In this document: positions 1 through 12,711 of the stretch, piece by piece
Layout: each line of letters opens with the position of its first letter
How positions within the stretch are numbered: position 1 is the stretch's first letter
The notes under the pieces: model-generated
Told to the model about the DNA's origin: nothing
What the model saw: the letters and a program-made list of their open reading frames with translations, nothing else
Databases searched by the model: none
Position numbers and translations under genes: made by a program
DNA from: Acheta domesticus
Taxonomy: Eukaryota; Arthropoda; Insecta; Orthoptera; Gryllidae
Length of the DNA: 64,000 nt
Assembly: GCA_031308135.1 (NCBI GenBank)
Contig: JAHLJT010009436.1
Coordinates: 161,360,885-161,424,884 of the forward strand
Direction of reading: 5' to 3'

Positions 1-585
1 CTGTCGTACGTAAAGCTCACTTGTAAAGAACTCTGCAAATCTCACGTGGGTATACTCACAAAATTCATGATTAAAGCATTAGAGCTTACGGGACGAACTG
101 TGTATGACAAGATATGTGTCAGATATTCTTGAGCGATTGTTTCGTATTTCCTGGCGCGTCAACTGCTATCGTCATTAGTCCCGCATTGGTAGGGTGCGTG
201 TTTTTACCACGGGAGGTAGCGGGAATCTTCACCCTCTGGATGGCGAGATCTCGCGCCGACCCGTTTCCCCGCTTAGATATTTAGCATACGAATGTAAACT
301 AGACAAGCCAACTGCTGCTTTTCTTGATCCCGGCCAGAGAAATGATTAAACGGAGTAGTATAGAAAATATTGAAGTTCACTTTCATTCGTAAACTACAAC
401 AAAACCAGTTCTTAAGGGAACCACTGTTAACCGATGAAATTCGGGCAGCCGTGCGGAATCCATAATTTGTTCACCTTATACTTAATTTTCTGAGCAGAGT
501 TTCTTGTACCGAAATTTGACAGGGCTGACCACCTAGAACAAAACCTTGTGATCGACAGAACGCACTAACAGCAACATTGTCCAGC
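1..585. other. Unannotated AT-rich flank
   Basis: No gene, tRNA or element is recognised here. The only local structure is a short CGAGATCTCG palindrome near 246. The stretch runs straight into an assembly gap, so any feature crossing 585 would be cut. Confidence 0.5.
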
Positions 586-1585
586 NNNNNNNNNNNNNNN
601 NNNNNNNNNNNNNNNNNNNNNNNNNNNNNNNNNNNNNNNNNNNNNNNNNNNNNNNNNNNNNNNNNNNNNNNNNNNNNNNNNNNNNNNNNNNNNNNNNNNN
701 NNNNNNNNNNNNNNNNNNNNNNNNNNNNNNNNNNNNNNNNNNNNNNNNNNNNNNNNNNNNNNNNNNNNNNNNNNNNNNNNNNNNNNNNNNNNNNNNNNNN
801 NNNNNNNNNNNNNNNNNNNNNNNNNNNNNNNNNNNNNNNNNNNNNNNNNNNNNNNNNNNNNNNNNNNNNNNNNNNNNNNNNNNNNNNNNNNNNNNNNNNN
901 NNNNNNNNNNNNNNNNNNNNNNNNNNNNNNNNNNNNNNNNNNNNNNNNNNNNNNNNNNNNNNNNNNNNNNNNNNNNNNNNNNNNNNNNNNNNNNNNNNNN
1001 NNNNNNNNNNNNNNNNNNNNNNNNNNNNNNNNNNNNNNNNNNNNNNNNNNNNNNNNNNNNNNNNNNNNNNNNNNNNNNNNNNNNNNNNNNNNNNNNNNNN
1101 NNNNNNNNNNNNNNNNNNNNNNNNNNNNNNNNNNNNNNNNNNNNNNNNNNNNNNNNNNNNNNNNNNNNNNNNNNNNNNNNNNNNNNNNNNNNNNNNNNNN
1201 NNNNNNNNNNNNNNNNNNNNNNNNNNNNNNNNNNNNNNNNNNNNNNNNNNNNNNNNNNNNNNNNNNNNNNNNNNNNNNNNNNNNNNNNNNNNNNNNNNNN
1301 NNNNNNNNNNNNNNNNNNNNNNNNNNNNNNNNNNNNNNNNNNNNNNNNNNNNNNNNNNNNNNNNNNNNNNNNNNNNNNNNNNNNNNNNNNNNNNNNNNNN
1401 NNNNNNNNNNNNNNNNNNNNNNNNNNNNNNNNNNNNNNNNNNNNNNNNNNNNNNNNNNNNNNNNNNNNNNNNNNNNNNNNNNNNNNNNNNNNNNNNNNNN
1501 NNNNNNNNNNNNNNNNNNNNNNNNNNNNNNNNNNNNNNNNNNNNNNNNNNNNNNNNNNNNNNNNNNNNNNNNNNNNNNNNNNNNN
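586..1585. other. Assembly gap (1000 N)
   Basis: The run of N is exactly 1000 bases long. A round number usually means a placeholder for a scaffold join of unknown length rather than a measured distance. Open frames that appear to run through it are artefacts of the N codons. Sequence on either side should not be assumed contiguous. Confidence 0.99.
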
Positions 1586-3224
1586 ATGTTTTGTGGATGA
1601 ATTTGATAAAAAACTAATACAATTATATTCCAATCAGAAAATTCAAACTTATAAAGTTAACCTCCGACAGCATTTAACCCTATGACTGCTCGCCTCGCAC
1701 AGCATGTCAGCTGTGCTGAGTCGTCGGCTAGGGGTGTAGCCCGCGGTGCTGATCTCTTCGCGTGGTTCCGCGGCGCCGTCAGGAGGGGAACTGACCAGAC
1801 CCGAGAACAAGGTCACTATAAAGTGTCACTACTGATCTTGCCCGAGAAAATATATCGCAGCTCAATCTATTTGCAATGAAATAAAGTCTTAGAACCTTAG
1901 GTCGACCCAGAAGTCGCACTCGCAGAAGCACAATACGCCATCTTGATGAAAGGAAGCAAACACCCGAAGGGACGTCCATAGCACTGGGGGCACGGGGAGT
2001 CCCGGACGCGCAAACACGTTCATAGAACACGGAACACGGATCTCACCGGAGGTGAGGCACGCTCATATCAGTCAAAGGGTTAATTATAATGAACTGTAAT
2101 CACTGGAATTAATGTAATCGCCGAATCTATGTCAACGTCAAAGTTCGGCTGGGTGTCATTTTTGCGCTTGCTGGAGTGATTTCTACTCTTTATAATTTAA
2201 TTCTTACTTTTTTCTCATTATTTACCTTTGCAATAAACATAAAATAAAAATGAAATTGAAAAACTACGAAAACTAATGAAAAAAACTCATTTTAAATTAT
2301 AAGTAAGAAATTACTGCATTTCTGTGTTATTCATATTGAGTTGTCGCATGCAAAGTTTAAGACAAAAACTTGAAATTTTGGGAAACAGTAGAGAATTTAT
2401 AGCGCTACATTTTGTATTTAGCCTTTTTTATTATCTGTACTAGAACACGAGATATTCTTAAAAATCAAAGGAATAACGTAAGTTTTTCTACGATTTCCAT
2501 CTTTCATTGTTGATTGTAAGAGTCAAAATCGGACATAAATGCCTGAAAAAATTCTCGAAACATCTACATCATCTATAGAAAGTCTCAAGGATAATTAAAG
2601 TCAATATTCGTAAGCGCAAAGTGGTTCAAAAAATTAAAACTTATATAAGAAGCTAAAAAAAACACGTTTTATTCATTTGTACGAAGTACTCCGGGTGAAT
2701 TGACTTAAATTCGGCGAAAAACGTATTTTTAAACCCTTCAATTACGATTTTCAAAATAAAAAATGTTTAGCCCCCGGGGGCAGTTTTGCATATCTTATTC
2801 CGCTACCCCTTTTAAAGTTGAATATGTTAAGAGTAATTTCAATATCTCCAGATAATGGAAAAAAATCTTTTTATATATTAGGAATACACATTTTCCTTTC
2901 ATTGTCGTCCAGTACTGGCGATATCGCAGCAATATCGGTGTATATGAAATCGCGTTGAAATCAAAGAGCGCCTGTCGAGCACTCTGGCGTCTCGTGGCAA
3001 GCCACGCAGCGCCGATGTCGTGCTCTTATTCTCTTAATACCGACCGCGCGTCCCTAGGCGTCTACATTGCGTCCCCGTCGTTTTCGTTCCGCAACGTTTC
3101 TCGTAGGAAGCGCCGCCGGCGTACTCCGCAGAGCGAAGGTGGATTCTCGCCGTGCCAGGAAAGAACCAAGGCAAGAAAAAAATCATTATTTGAGAACTGT
3201 TGTAATAGATGATTGTCTAGATCG
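1586..3224. other. AT-rich stretch without recognised features
   Basis: Mostly AT-rich noncoding sequence with many A and T runs. The exceptions are a 12-bp palindrome GCCCCCGGGGGC near 2770 and a modest GC rise at about 2955-3140. No conserved protein or RNA gene is visible. Short open frames have no recognisable domain. Confidence 0.5.
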
Positions 3225-3548
3225 TTAGTTGGCCCCTAGGCCAAGATCGCTAAACCAGTAGTGCCGTGGCGATCACGAGCCACAGTGTCGCGGGTTCGAG
3301 TCCCGTCTCGGACATGGGTGTATTTGTGTTTGCCTGTATGTGTGTGTCGTCCTCTCACCCCTCGTAATCATCATCAATTCATCTTCCATACCCCTACGGC
3401 TAACAACCCTGTGGTGTAAAAATGGACTCAAGAGAAATGTTGATCCCTCCCAAACAATGACTTAGTGCATAAATGCATGTTCGCGTTGCCCATAGGGGCC
3501 TCTTCGCAAATGAAAAAAAAAGGAAAAGAAAAGGAGAGAAAAAAAGGC
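3225..3548 (+). mobile_element. tRNA-derived SINE (family C) with A-rich tail
   Basis: A perfect RNA polymerase III B box (GGTTCGAGTCC) lies at 3293-3303. It is preceded by a degenerate A-box-like stretch around 3259-3272 and followed by a tRNA-unrelated body. The unit ends in a purine-rich tail of A runs at about 3508-3548. Head, body and A-rich end are the usual layout of a tRNA-derived SINE. No clear target site duplication was found and no second copy was recognised in this window, so the borders are approximate. An intact tRNA is excluded because no acceptor stem pairs around the B box. Confidence 0.6.
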
Positions 3549-3569
3549 TCGTTGTACAAGTAGGTTGGA

Positions 3570-3810
3570 GGTGCCGGCGCGGCGACCCTAGCGACGCGAA
3601 GGCCGGGCGACGCCGTGCGGTGGGCGTGCCCGCACTGTGTCGAGCGGGCAGTGGGGCGCCCGGAGACCGGTCGCAGGAGGCGGAGGCGCCGCCGTTCAGG
3701 GGCTTCCGCGCGGCGGAACTGCGCCTCTCCTCACGCCCATTCACCTCTCCCCGTCACTCCTCGTGCTCCTTCCCCGTAGGCGGGCGCTGGGAGGCCGTGC
3801 CTGCCTAAAC
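3570..3810. other. GC-rich CpG-dense block
   Basis: A sharp GC rise directly after the A-rich tail of the preceding SINE, with many CpG dinucleotides and no recognisable coding sequence. Three frames are open over parts of it, which is expected at this composition. It could be an island or part of an older insertion. Confidence 0.5.
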
Positions 3811-3914
3811 ATTTTGAAGCGGGCCTTGTAGCGTCAGGCGGTAAGAAAGCGTTACTTCCGTAAAAAGTGTAATCCGTGATATTCCCCCTTTTTCACCCTC
3901 ATAATTGGGGGAGT

Positions 3915-4175
3915 TGTACCACATTACGACATTAACTGGTCACTGCAGTGCGTCTGACCGGGTGGTCCTAGGGTTCGAGGCCCGACGGTGGGTGACGCTT
4001 TCTAGAAAGTTGGGTCGAATGAAGCCGCTGTCTGGAGGAGAGTGCTAGCGGCAGCTGGTGTAAGCTGTGCGCAAGAGAAAAATCCCGCAAGCCCGTAGGT
4101 GGATGACGGATCTCGGCATCCGGCAGGAGAACGCAGCCACCTCCTGTGATAAAACATGCACTACACTTACGGGAC
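3915..4175 (+). mobile_element. SINE family A, copy 1 (internally deleted)
   Basis: Matches the copy at 29213-29690 at both ends. The shared head is CTGCAGTGC, then CTGACCGGG, then a B-box-like GGTTCGAGGCC near 3973. The shared tail contains GCACTAC and CTTACGGGAC near 4155-4174. The middle third of the longer copy, including the GCTCTGATC segment, is missing, so this is an internally deleted member. The head is tRNA-related but the A box is decayed. The family assignment rests on comparison inside this window only. Confidence 0.65.
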
Positions 4176-4179
4176 TAAT

Positions 4180-6175
4180 CACCATAGCTGTTGAGGTGCC
4201 TGGAAGCACGAAATAATCAGTCTATTTTACATTTGGGGTGGAACCTCTTTTAAACACTTGGCAACGCTTGCAAATGGTACAGCATCAAATTAAATCTATG
4301 TATTTTTTGTATAATTAAAGTTATGTATTAATTGTCCTCATATATTATTTATTTTCTAGAAAAAGTGTATTTTAAATAGAAAAAAAATTAATGCAAAACG
4401 CGGACATGTATGTGGGCCCCTGCTCTTGCTTTAGGCTACGAACTTCCATGTCCTTTCCCAAGGTGTGACATAGTAATACCTGATGTATTTCGAAATTGTG
4501 TACAGTGACCAACATGCATAATATGGAGATCCAAAACCAGTCCTAAGTTCCATGTCCCTCATAGTACAAGTCCACTTTCGCCTCCCACGTTCCTGTCCAT
4601 CTTTTGTCCCCGACCCCAGTCTTACATCTCTCGTGCTACACCTTTGTCCCAATTCCTCCATCACAGCTCCATGTGCCACAACACCTGAACCGTGCTTCGA
4701 AGCAGCGCGCAGACTTCACCCCAGTGACCGATCTTTTCTTTATAGGCGCTTGCCAACATTAACAATTAAGAAAACACCTGGTGGTTGAAAAAATGGTTTA
4801 GGTTTAACAAGCTTTTTCCAGCGAACTAGCTGTTCGCATTATCACGAATTTCGGTGCACAAGTAATTGATTATTAATGATGCATCACACCTGGACACACT
4901 AGCTGCCTCCGATGGAACCTATTGTTAATGCTGGTAATCGATTTTCTGTGTTATGGTCTAATGGAGGTGCTGAAAACAGGTGAAAAATTCGAAATAAATT
5001 GTGCTTCGGTTTAGTGCTTTTCAGAGGTTTAATATATTCCCCTATGGATCTTTTGCTCGGATTGTGAACTCAAAATGTCACCACCCCTTCTCCCATTGAA
5101 CATTTATCAACAAATAATGCATTTTACGTGGATATTTAATGCCAACGCCTTGATCTCGACATTTAGAGAATTTCATTAAAACATATTCGGAGTGCAAGAA
5201 AATGTTGAATACACCGTTTCTTTCTTAGAATTCCTGTTTACTTGTACTTTCACTTTAGAAACGCGCGTCTTGGAACCTGAACCTCGTGGAATCAGCGCAT
5301 AAAAAAAGGTTGTATATTTTTACTGTGCCTAAGAGCATGAGGACAAAGTTAAAATACCAGTTCTTGATCAATATGATTAAGGAATGAGGTAATTGAATGG
5401 TAGAAAATGTTGAATTTCTCATTTGAGGAGTTGCGTGAACTGGAGATATTTGATTGGATAGGTGATGCGTATTCAGTAGTATGGATTAAATGTCAGCAAC
5501 CGAAGGCAAGCTAGTTATTTTCTTTCGCGCTGGGATCGCTCGTACGTTAATATGTGCAGCAAGCCAGGTGGTGGGATGGCCCAGCGGGTAGCCGTCCAAT
5601 AAATTAGTTAACATTTAGGCCACGTCGCTCTGGCTGAATTGCTACTACTGAGAGCACCAGGAAGATCGTGGACACGTTAGCGATCTCTGAAACGAAGTGC
5701 TCAAGTCGCAAAGGACCCGGCCACGTTGTCCGAACCACGGACACTGGCATTGTGCGCTGTAATGATGCGAGCGGTTCGCAACCTGTTTTGTTAAGATTCT
5801 GCTTTAGCATGCGCACGGAATTGATCGGAGAAAACCAAAAACGTACAATCCAAGCAACTGGGCTCTAGAAATACCATCCGGGCACTGGCATCTTCTGTCT
5901 CAGCTAATGAAACGGTGTCGTATCTCCCTCGGTGGGGATTTCATCTTTTGACTTCCCGGTCTATGAAACTTCAGTTGCTATCTTGCACAACTACATACTC
6001 TAAAGTGCATAAAATTGAATCCAAGCAACATTTCATCTAGAAAAGCTAGGAGCGTTAGTCGTTGCCTTCCAACCCTTCACAGATTCTCCATTGTGTTGCT
6101 TCAGCGTGAGGGCATCCGATAGGTGAATGAACGACTGCTGGCGGCAGTACGTTCCTTCTTCCCTTCGTCCGTTCT
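4180..6175. other. AT-rich stretch, no recognised gene
   Basis: Mostly AT-rich. A tRNA-like A box (GGCCCAGCGGGTAGCCG) near 5578-5594 has no matching B box at the right distance, so I treat it at most as a decayed SINE head. Small imperfect dyads such as GTCCG..CGGAC near 5730 are not elaborated. No coding sequence is recognised. Confidence 0.45.
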
Positions 6176-6179
6176 ATCG

Positions 6180-6375
6180 CGGCGCTTGAGGCGGTCCGCC
6201 GCCGTGGAAGGCGTCCCAGACCTGCCGAAACTGGATCCGCGGTGAGTGCGGAGCGGGGCGGGGCGGGGCGGGGCGACATCGTACGGCGCGCCGACCTGCG
6301 TGTAAACCCACTTCCCCACTTTTGCATGGACTCGCGGAAAATCCGTTTAGGCGCCGCGCCGCCCCGCCCCGGTGG
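6180..6375. other. CpG-dense island with (GGGGC)4 run
   Basis: A GC-rich island holding four consecutive GGGGC pentamers at 6253-6274, a potential G-quadruplex on the plus strand. It abuts the 19-bp purine-rich tandem array on its right. It resembles the other GGGGC-bearing islands of the window, for example those near 7641, 45790 and 49702. Confidence 0.6.
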
Positions 6376-6378
6376 TGG

Positions 6379-6690
6379 AAAAGAGACAGAGAGGGGAAGA
6401 AGAGACACAGAGAGGGAAAAGAGACACAGAGCGGGAAAAGAGACACAGAGAGGGAGAAGAGACACAGAGAGGGAGAAGAGACACAGAGAGGGAGAAGAGA
6501 CACAGAGAGGGAGAAGAGACACAGAGAGGGAGAAGAGACACAGAGAGGGAGAAGAGATACAGAGAGGGAGAAGAGACACAGAGAGGGAGAAGAGACACAG
6601 AGAGGGAGAAGAGACACAGAGAGGGAGAAGAGACACAGAGAGGGAGAAGAGACACAGAGAGGGAGAAGAGACACAGAGAGGGAGGAAAGA
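6379..6690 (+). repeat. 19-bp minisatellite, about 16 copies
   Basis: Tandem array of the unit ACACAGAGAGGGAGAAGAG (19 bp). The middle copies are nearly identical; the first two or three and the last are degenerate. The array grades into an untidy purine-rich tract that continues to about 6815. Because 19 is not a multiple of 3, each frame reads through every unit phase. All three frames on both strands are open and give repetitive Arg/Glu or Ser/Leu polypeptides, which explains the long open frames here without any gene. Confidence 0.95.
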
Positions 6691-7495
6691 GAGACAGGGG
6701 GAAAAGAAACACAGATGGAAAAGAGAGAGTGTGGAAAATGAGAGAGGAGGAAAAAGACAGAGGGAAAGGGAGAGAGGAGAAAAAAGAGAGGGGGAAAGAG
6801 AGGAGGGAGAGGAATATTTCCTCAATTAGTTCTTCTGCGGCAGCAACGCGTCGGGTACCAACTAGTAATAATAGTAGTAATAATAAATGCAGTATATCCG
6901 TTGGAAACCTTCGTTTACCTTCTACGAAATGCCTTGTCTGTTGTTCCCTTGTGTCTCCTATATATGATTTCTTTTTACTCGTCAATTCATCCTCGTTGGT
7001 ACCTGCATCACGAATCGATTTGGTCAGCATTGCGAAGCACATTCTAGTGAATTACTATTGCGTAGCACATCGAAATGAATTTGTATTCCTGCCGCTCTGT
7101 TGGGCAAAGTAACTTATTGTAGTTGCCAAGACCTATAGAATAACCCTCATATTGGACACCCTATTGTTTCAGAAGCCTTTATTATTATTTTATAACTTAT
7201 TATTTTTATCCTTATATCGCAAACGGGAGGTGCATGCGTTACTCCCAAACGTATGGAAGAGCAAATAAGTAATCTTATGAATTCTTCATTCTCCATTTCA
7301 TGGCAAACGCAAAATAACCGTATCTCGAAAGGAAAAATCTAGAAACACATCTTTACCAAATTCACGTAAAACCCTTCGTTCGTCAGTCGCCAAATTTCGC
7401 CAGATCTTCCTGTTGTCATTGCAAAATTCTCCTCTTACCATCGTGTTGTGCTCCGAACCTGTTCCTGTTCATTTGAGTCTTTTTCGCCGTCTCCC
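6691..7495. other. Degenerate purine tract then AT-rich sequence
   Basis: Until about 6815 the strand is almost all purine (GAGAGGAGGAAAAAGA-like), continuing the array in degenerate form. After that it is AT-rich with TAATAATAGTAGTAATAA near 6868 and nothing recognisable. Confidence 0.5.
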
Positions 7496-7735
7496 TGGGG
7501 ATAAAGGCGAAGCCCCGGCGGTGATGTTGCGTTGATCCCAGCGCCGTGTTGTCTCCGCCGCAGCCACTTCTACGCCAAGCCTCGTAGCTTCGCAGCGCCC
7601 TCGCACGATCCCTTGTGCCGCCCAGGCTCCGACCTTCTCTCCCCGCCCCGCCCCGCGCCACCCACGCCTCAGCAGCCCGCTGGACCGTACCGCCACTCGC
7701 ACGATTTGCTCTCTGTGCCGCTCTGACCTCCAGGG
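7496..7735. other. CpG-dense island with CCCCG run
   Basis: GC-rich block with three CCCCG pentamers at 7641-7656, the complement of the GGGGC motif that recurs elsewhere. No conserved protein is seen in the overlapping open frames. Confidence 0.5.
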
Positions 7736-8384
7736 CAAAGGACGTTGAGTAAAGCGGGGCAAGACTCTTTGGTATTTACGTACAACACGGAAAGAATGAG
7801 ATAGTTTCCTCAAAGAAAAATGCAATTTTAATATTATTCGAAAATATTGACCTTGTGCTTTCAAGGCGATACAAGACGTCTGTTAGGCGTTCAAGACGAA
7901 ATCCTCTCATCAAATATTATTACGCTTACAGGAAGCTACGTTTCTGGAGGTGAATCATTTTTGCTAGCAACTAAGAAATACTTTTCCCTTTCGTAGAAAG
8001 AACTTTCAGTTAATATTGTTTAGTTTTCTTCCAGAAGATTGTATTTGAATAGAGAGTAAAATTAACTGTGTCCGCCCAGTAATATTAAATAGCGAGTAAA
8101 TTTCGGCCATTGTGTCCGCGCATATTCTACAACGCCATATTTCGTTGCCTTAAGACTACCTTAATGGACGTGTTTGGCTCGGGTTTGAAATCGACAGCGG
8201 CTTGTAAAAATTTGAAAATTATGAATATTCAAATTTGAAAATTTCATTAAGAATGGAAAAATTATTATAACCGTTCAAAGCAGGTTACATTATTTGATGG
8301 CTTTCAAGGCACGTAGGTCCATGATGCTCCAATAGTCTCGTTTCTATTTTGCCCGTTCAATGATACGAATCCCATTCTTTCCGC

Positions 8385-8640
8385 GTTGCCTCTGCATGCT
8401 GTTCGCTCCCCCTCCACAACCCCGTGCGCGCGCCTTCTGCACTTGGCCCGCCTTGCGGAGCGCTCTGGAAGGACCTCTTTGTTCCTCCGTCGCCGCCAGG
8501 GAGGAGCGATTCCGTTCGCCCCCCCCTCCTCATCCCCCCCCCCTTGCCCTCTTCTCGCCCGCCCCCCACCACCTTCCCTGGCTGATGCACAATTCCGTCC
8601 TCTCCCCCGGTGCAGGCGTTACCAAGCAACAAAACCTCTT
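8385..8640. other. GC-rich, C-run-rich block
   Basis: Plus strand is strongly C-biased, with long C runs at about 8519-8550. Open frames on both strands are Pro/Arg- or Gly-rich low-complexity translations. The flanks (7740-8380 and 8645-9485) are AT-rich and featureless apart from a short (AC)n at 8982-8995. Confidence 0.45.
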
Positions 8641-9489
8641 GTTTCGGCTCTGATTTGTACATTAGTATTGGTTCTCAATTTTTGTAGAATACATTCGGAG
8701 TAAAAATTGTACGAGATATTCATTTTTATTCAGATCCTCTCCCTTGAACCTCTTTTGACCGAAAATATTAGGAGCATCTGATACTCGGGGCACTTCACCG
8801 ACTAAATCCGACTTGGCCCTCCTTTATTCTGTAATATCACTTGGTCCACTGACCCATCCTCTCGTCCAACATTTTTTCTCCTGTCTTTGTCACATCTTTG
8901 ATTTTTCGTTCTTCTGTACTAGGCAGCAGGAAGAAGTGGTGAAGGTATTGCGTGGAGTCCTATCGATAGTTGCCCCCCCCACACACACACACACTAAGAG
9001 GCGCTCTCCTTGACTTTGCGATACTCTGCCGCTTTGAACCCTTCTAGTTCAGTCAGTGATTGCTCCTCCTCATGCCTCTCCTTTTTAACGACCCTTAGGC
9101 ATATATTGACATTTTTTATGTTGGGGTGGCCAATATTTAAATTTTTCGAAGCGTATCGTTAATGGCAAATGAATTATTTTGAGATTGTCATATTTTTCTT
9201 TTTGTAGTGTATATCAAATTGATATTTTAATAAGGCCTCTCAATTTCGTTATTGCACGTTACCTAAATTAGTGCCAGTCTTGGAACAAACAAATAAAAGC
9301 TTCTCATTCATCCCTGGACTGTTAATTCCTTTTTTATAATTGCGTTCATTAAAACCTTTTTAGTATATTTAATTAGCACAAAATTCCTTCAAACATTTTC
9401 ATTTTATTTCCTTTGTATTATCTCACTTGAACAATTTTCTAGACTTTTATGCGGTTCCTGTAAGACGGTCGTAGTCTTTGAATGAATTC

Positions 9490-9695
9490 CTTGGTCGTAT
9501 TTTTTGCTCGGCGCCGAGCGGCGGTCAGTCAGACGACGTTTCGTTCCGCCCGCTCTGAATGCTGCGGAATTGAATCCGCCCCTAATGAAACGCATTCACT
9601 GGCAGTGGAGCGCGGCGCTGGATAGCCCGTGGCGCTGCGTCGCCCCAAAGCTGCTGGAAATTGCGTTGCGGCGGATTGCAGCGCGACGTTAAGGA
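9490..9695. other. Moderately GC-rich block
   Basis: GC rises over about 200 bases with several CpG. No conserved product is seen. The following 9700-12480 stretch is AT-rich apart from a small GC rise at 10940-11060. It contains short direct repeats of GAACCGGGT at 9806-9852 and no recognised gene or element. Confidence 0.4.
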
Positions 9696-12484
9696 TTGCG
9701 GGGAAGAAATGAGCAAGGTGTTTCGTTGGGAACTGTACCGGCTGAGGTGGCGAATGTGTTAATACCATGCCTCTGGCCGGTGTTTGGCAGGACCGGGTGG
9801 ACCTGAACCGGGTCTTGACAGGCTAGGTAGGCCGGGTCTTGAACCGGGTAGCATTTTCTGAAGAGAGGGAGGGGAGGAGGGGCTCCTTAAAAGTATAAGC
9901 TGACGAAGACTTCGCGTAACTCATTGTGAAAAACTTGTTCGAAATGTAGTTTCTAAGAGATTTATAGGATAAACACCTGGATATATTTTATTTACGTTAT
10001 TCAATTAGTCTGTCTAATTATGTAAAGTTAATTCATTAGTAAAAGCCAGACATTGTAATCTTAAACAGGTCACCAAGTGCTAGAATTTTGTTTTATTTCG
10101 AGAGTATTTCTGTCACCTAATCCTTCCTTCTGGCTAAGTGCTTGACTTTGGATTGGAATCAGAAGTGGATCACTTGTTGCAATCAGCGCCTGAAACTCAA
10201 GATACCAAGTGCTTCCATTATATATTTTTATTGTCATTTGTATTTATTACATGAGTCTTGAAACACATTCCATGGTTAGAGAATGATAATAATGGGGTTC
10301 TAGTGGAGATATTGAGGAACCATAGGCGAGGGAAACGGAATGATTTCTTGGAAGCCCTGCGCAAACTTAACAAATTCCTCATGAAGCGGCATCTGTAATG
10401 GGGATGTGAGCGCGTTTGTTGTTTCGCTGCCATGATTGTTCAAGCGGAAGAATTACATGTAGTACGTGTCCAAAAGTTCAGAGCCTGAGCGCCAAATTTC
10501 AGGGTGATGCGTAAGCTATGCAAAAGGATTGAGGTTTCAATAACTTCGATGTACCATGGGATTGTATGATAATGGTAATATAGCAATAGCATGAGCTTTG
10601 TTTATTAAAAAATATTAAGAAGGTTTCAGTGGATCCAATATGCATTATCAAGAGTCTTGTAAAACGAATGATCTGGGTTGTTAACCACGTGTGTCCGTAA
10701 GACCTTGCTGCGGTAGCTGACATTACAATGGGCCCTCAGTTCACTGAATCCATTTGTGAGCGGCGCACCACATCCACGACTGTTCGTAGTGCAGGAGAGT
10801 GAAGGTTTGTGAAAAAGAGAGAGAGAGAATTTCCACCAAATCTTCAGAAAATGCGTGCGTTTTCATGGAGGTGTTGCGATGGAAAATAGCGGCGCCCGTG
10901 TCAGTTACAATAACTCCTGTTAATCCAGCGCTGAGCAGTTCGTCCAGTGTTGCTGGCAGCGGTCTGTCCCCCGCCGTGGAGGCGCCACCGCCGGCGGCGA
11001 TTGTGCCACTCCGTCGCTCCCGATTTCCCCGGCGCTTCGTCTTCGATTTTTAGCACCTCGTAAATTTTGCCGTAATGTGGCACTCTTAGGCGCCGCTCTT
11101 TCAATAGTGAACTTTAATGCGTATACAGCGCTAGTGCCTCTTTTTTCGCGCTTTTGCGGCGCCGAGCCGTTAAAAGCAAATAAAGAACGGGAACGAAATG
11201 CTCTGAAACTCTTGTGGCGGAATGGTAGCGACTCGCATTAAAAACAACAGCTTGAGGGTATTATCAGAACACATTGTCCGCAAGTTTTAGTTCGCGTGGT
11301 TTTGAGGTTGCTGTTGAGTTTGGCGTCTGTATTTTTTGCAGGATCAAATAGTGGCCTAGTTTTTTAAAAGAGATGTACTAGAGTTTGTATGATGCCATTA
11401 CTTATTATCGTTTTGGCTACTTACGTCAAAACTATTTACTGCAAGGAACGTATAGCATTGTTCTAGTGAATATCAGTTGTACGTGGGCAGGACATTGGAA
11501 GGGCAAAGATGGATGAACATGATCATTGAAACGTTTTTAAGGGTCTTCCAGTTAGTAAACCGCAGAGTAATATGGATGTGTAATGAAACTGGTTCTCGTT
11601 GAAAAAAACAAAACAAATACGAGATATCTGGTTGCAGTGCCTGATTTAGAGGTGTAGATTAGGAAGTTTTAAAAGCGAGTTAGTAAACGCAGAAGTGGAA
11701 TGTTTGACGCAAAGCGAGGAGTTAACAATGACCACCTGGAGAACAAAGAGGTAACAGGAAGATTGCCTCTTGTTCAGAGAATGAGAGCCGTTAATGAAAT
11801 GTCTGAGAACAAAATAGGATTATAAGTTATGAAAACGTGGAGAAACTGTGCCAACAATTTGGGGAAAACAAAGAGAATCCTCGAGAGAGAATTAGAGAAA
11901 CTTTAGATAACGCATTCATTTATCTAAATCTAGTTTTCCTTGTAATTACTAGTATTGAACGTCTGTTCAAGAGTGTGACGTTTTATTTCGGTGGCCACAA
12001 TATGAGATTACAGAGTGTTTAAATTCGTTAATGAATCTCTGAAGTAATGAGCTTACAATAATGTTGAGTGGATTGAAGTACAAATGTACACCAACTAGGG
12101 GAGTATTTTTGCATTTTAAGAGCGGTAGTGTAAAAGCCAAGAACAAGAGTTTTCTGGAATTGACGAGATGAAAGAAATATATAATTCAGATACTTAGAAA
12201 TGGGCCTCTGGAAATACAAAAAATCAGGAGTAACTGCCTCAACAACATGCACACTTCACATCTCAATTATTCTCCGTACGAAAGTTATTAGAAACTTGTC
12301 CTGGATTGGTTATCTTTAGCGGGCCTTCTCCTCAGAAGTAAGCGGAGAAAGTTTGTTGAGTAAAATTCGCTAGCACTCTCGAAGAACGAGAAAGATGACC
12401 GTACCAGACAGAGTCTTGAAGTAAACAAGTACGTGAAGAATATTTTCATTTTTAAAATACACGGTGGGTCGTGTGGCTAAGCTT

Positions 12485-12711
12485 AGGCAGGGCGGTCAGA
12501 GGGCGCGTGTGAGGCGGTTGCAAGGCGCTCGTAGGCAGTCGAAGGGCAGGAAAGGGTGCGGGCGGTGATAGGCAGTAGGCAGTCGAAGGAGCGGGCTAGG
12601 CGGTCGCAGGATGGAGAAGCAGTGTGGTTGGTAGTTGGCAATAGGCGGCCGAAGGAGCTGCCTAGGCGGCCGCGCAGCAGGGAAGCGGTGCGGGCTGTAG
12701 TATGCTAGGCG
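12485..12711 (+). repeat. Imperfect GC-rich minisatellite, unit about 66-68 bp
   Basis: Three diverged tandem units, each opening with TAGGCGGTCG or a variant (TAGGCAGTCG, TAGGCGGCCG), begin near 12532, 12597 and 12664. They share GGAGCGGGC/GGAGCTGCC phrases. The array is interrupted at 12711 by an inserted hAT-type element and resumes at 13064 with GCTAGGCGGGCG. Confidence 0.7.
12704..12711. repeat. Target site duplication, left copy
   Basis: GCTAGGCG. Identical to 13064-13071. It flanks the 352-bp element and has the 8-bp length typical of hAT superfamily insertion. Confidence 0.85.

Noticed and set aside
533..1633. Two open frames running through the N gap
   Set aside because: They consist almost entirely of unknown residues from the gap.
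6055..7112. Long open frames on both strands over the 19-bp array
   Set aside because: Fully explained by the stop-free 19-bp repeat, which opens all frames.
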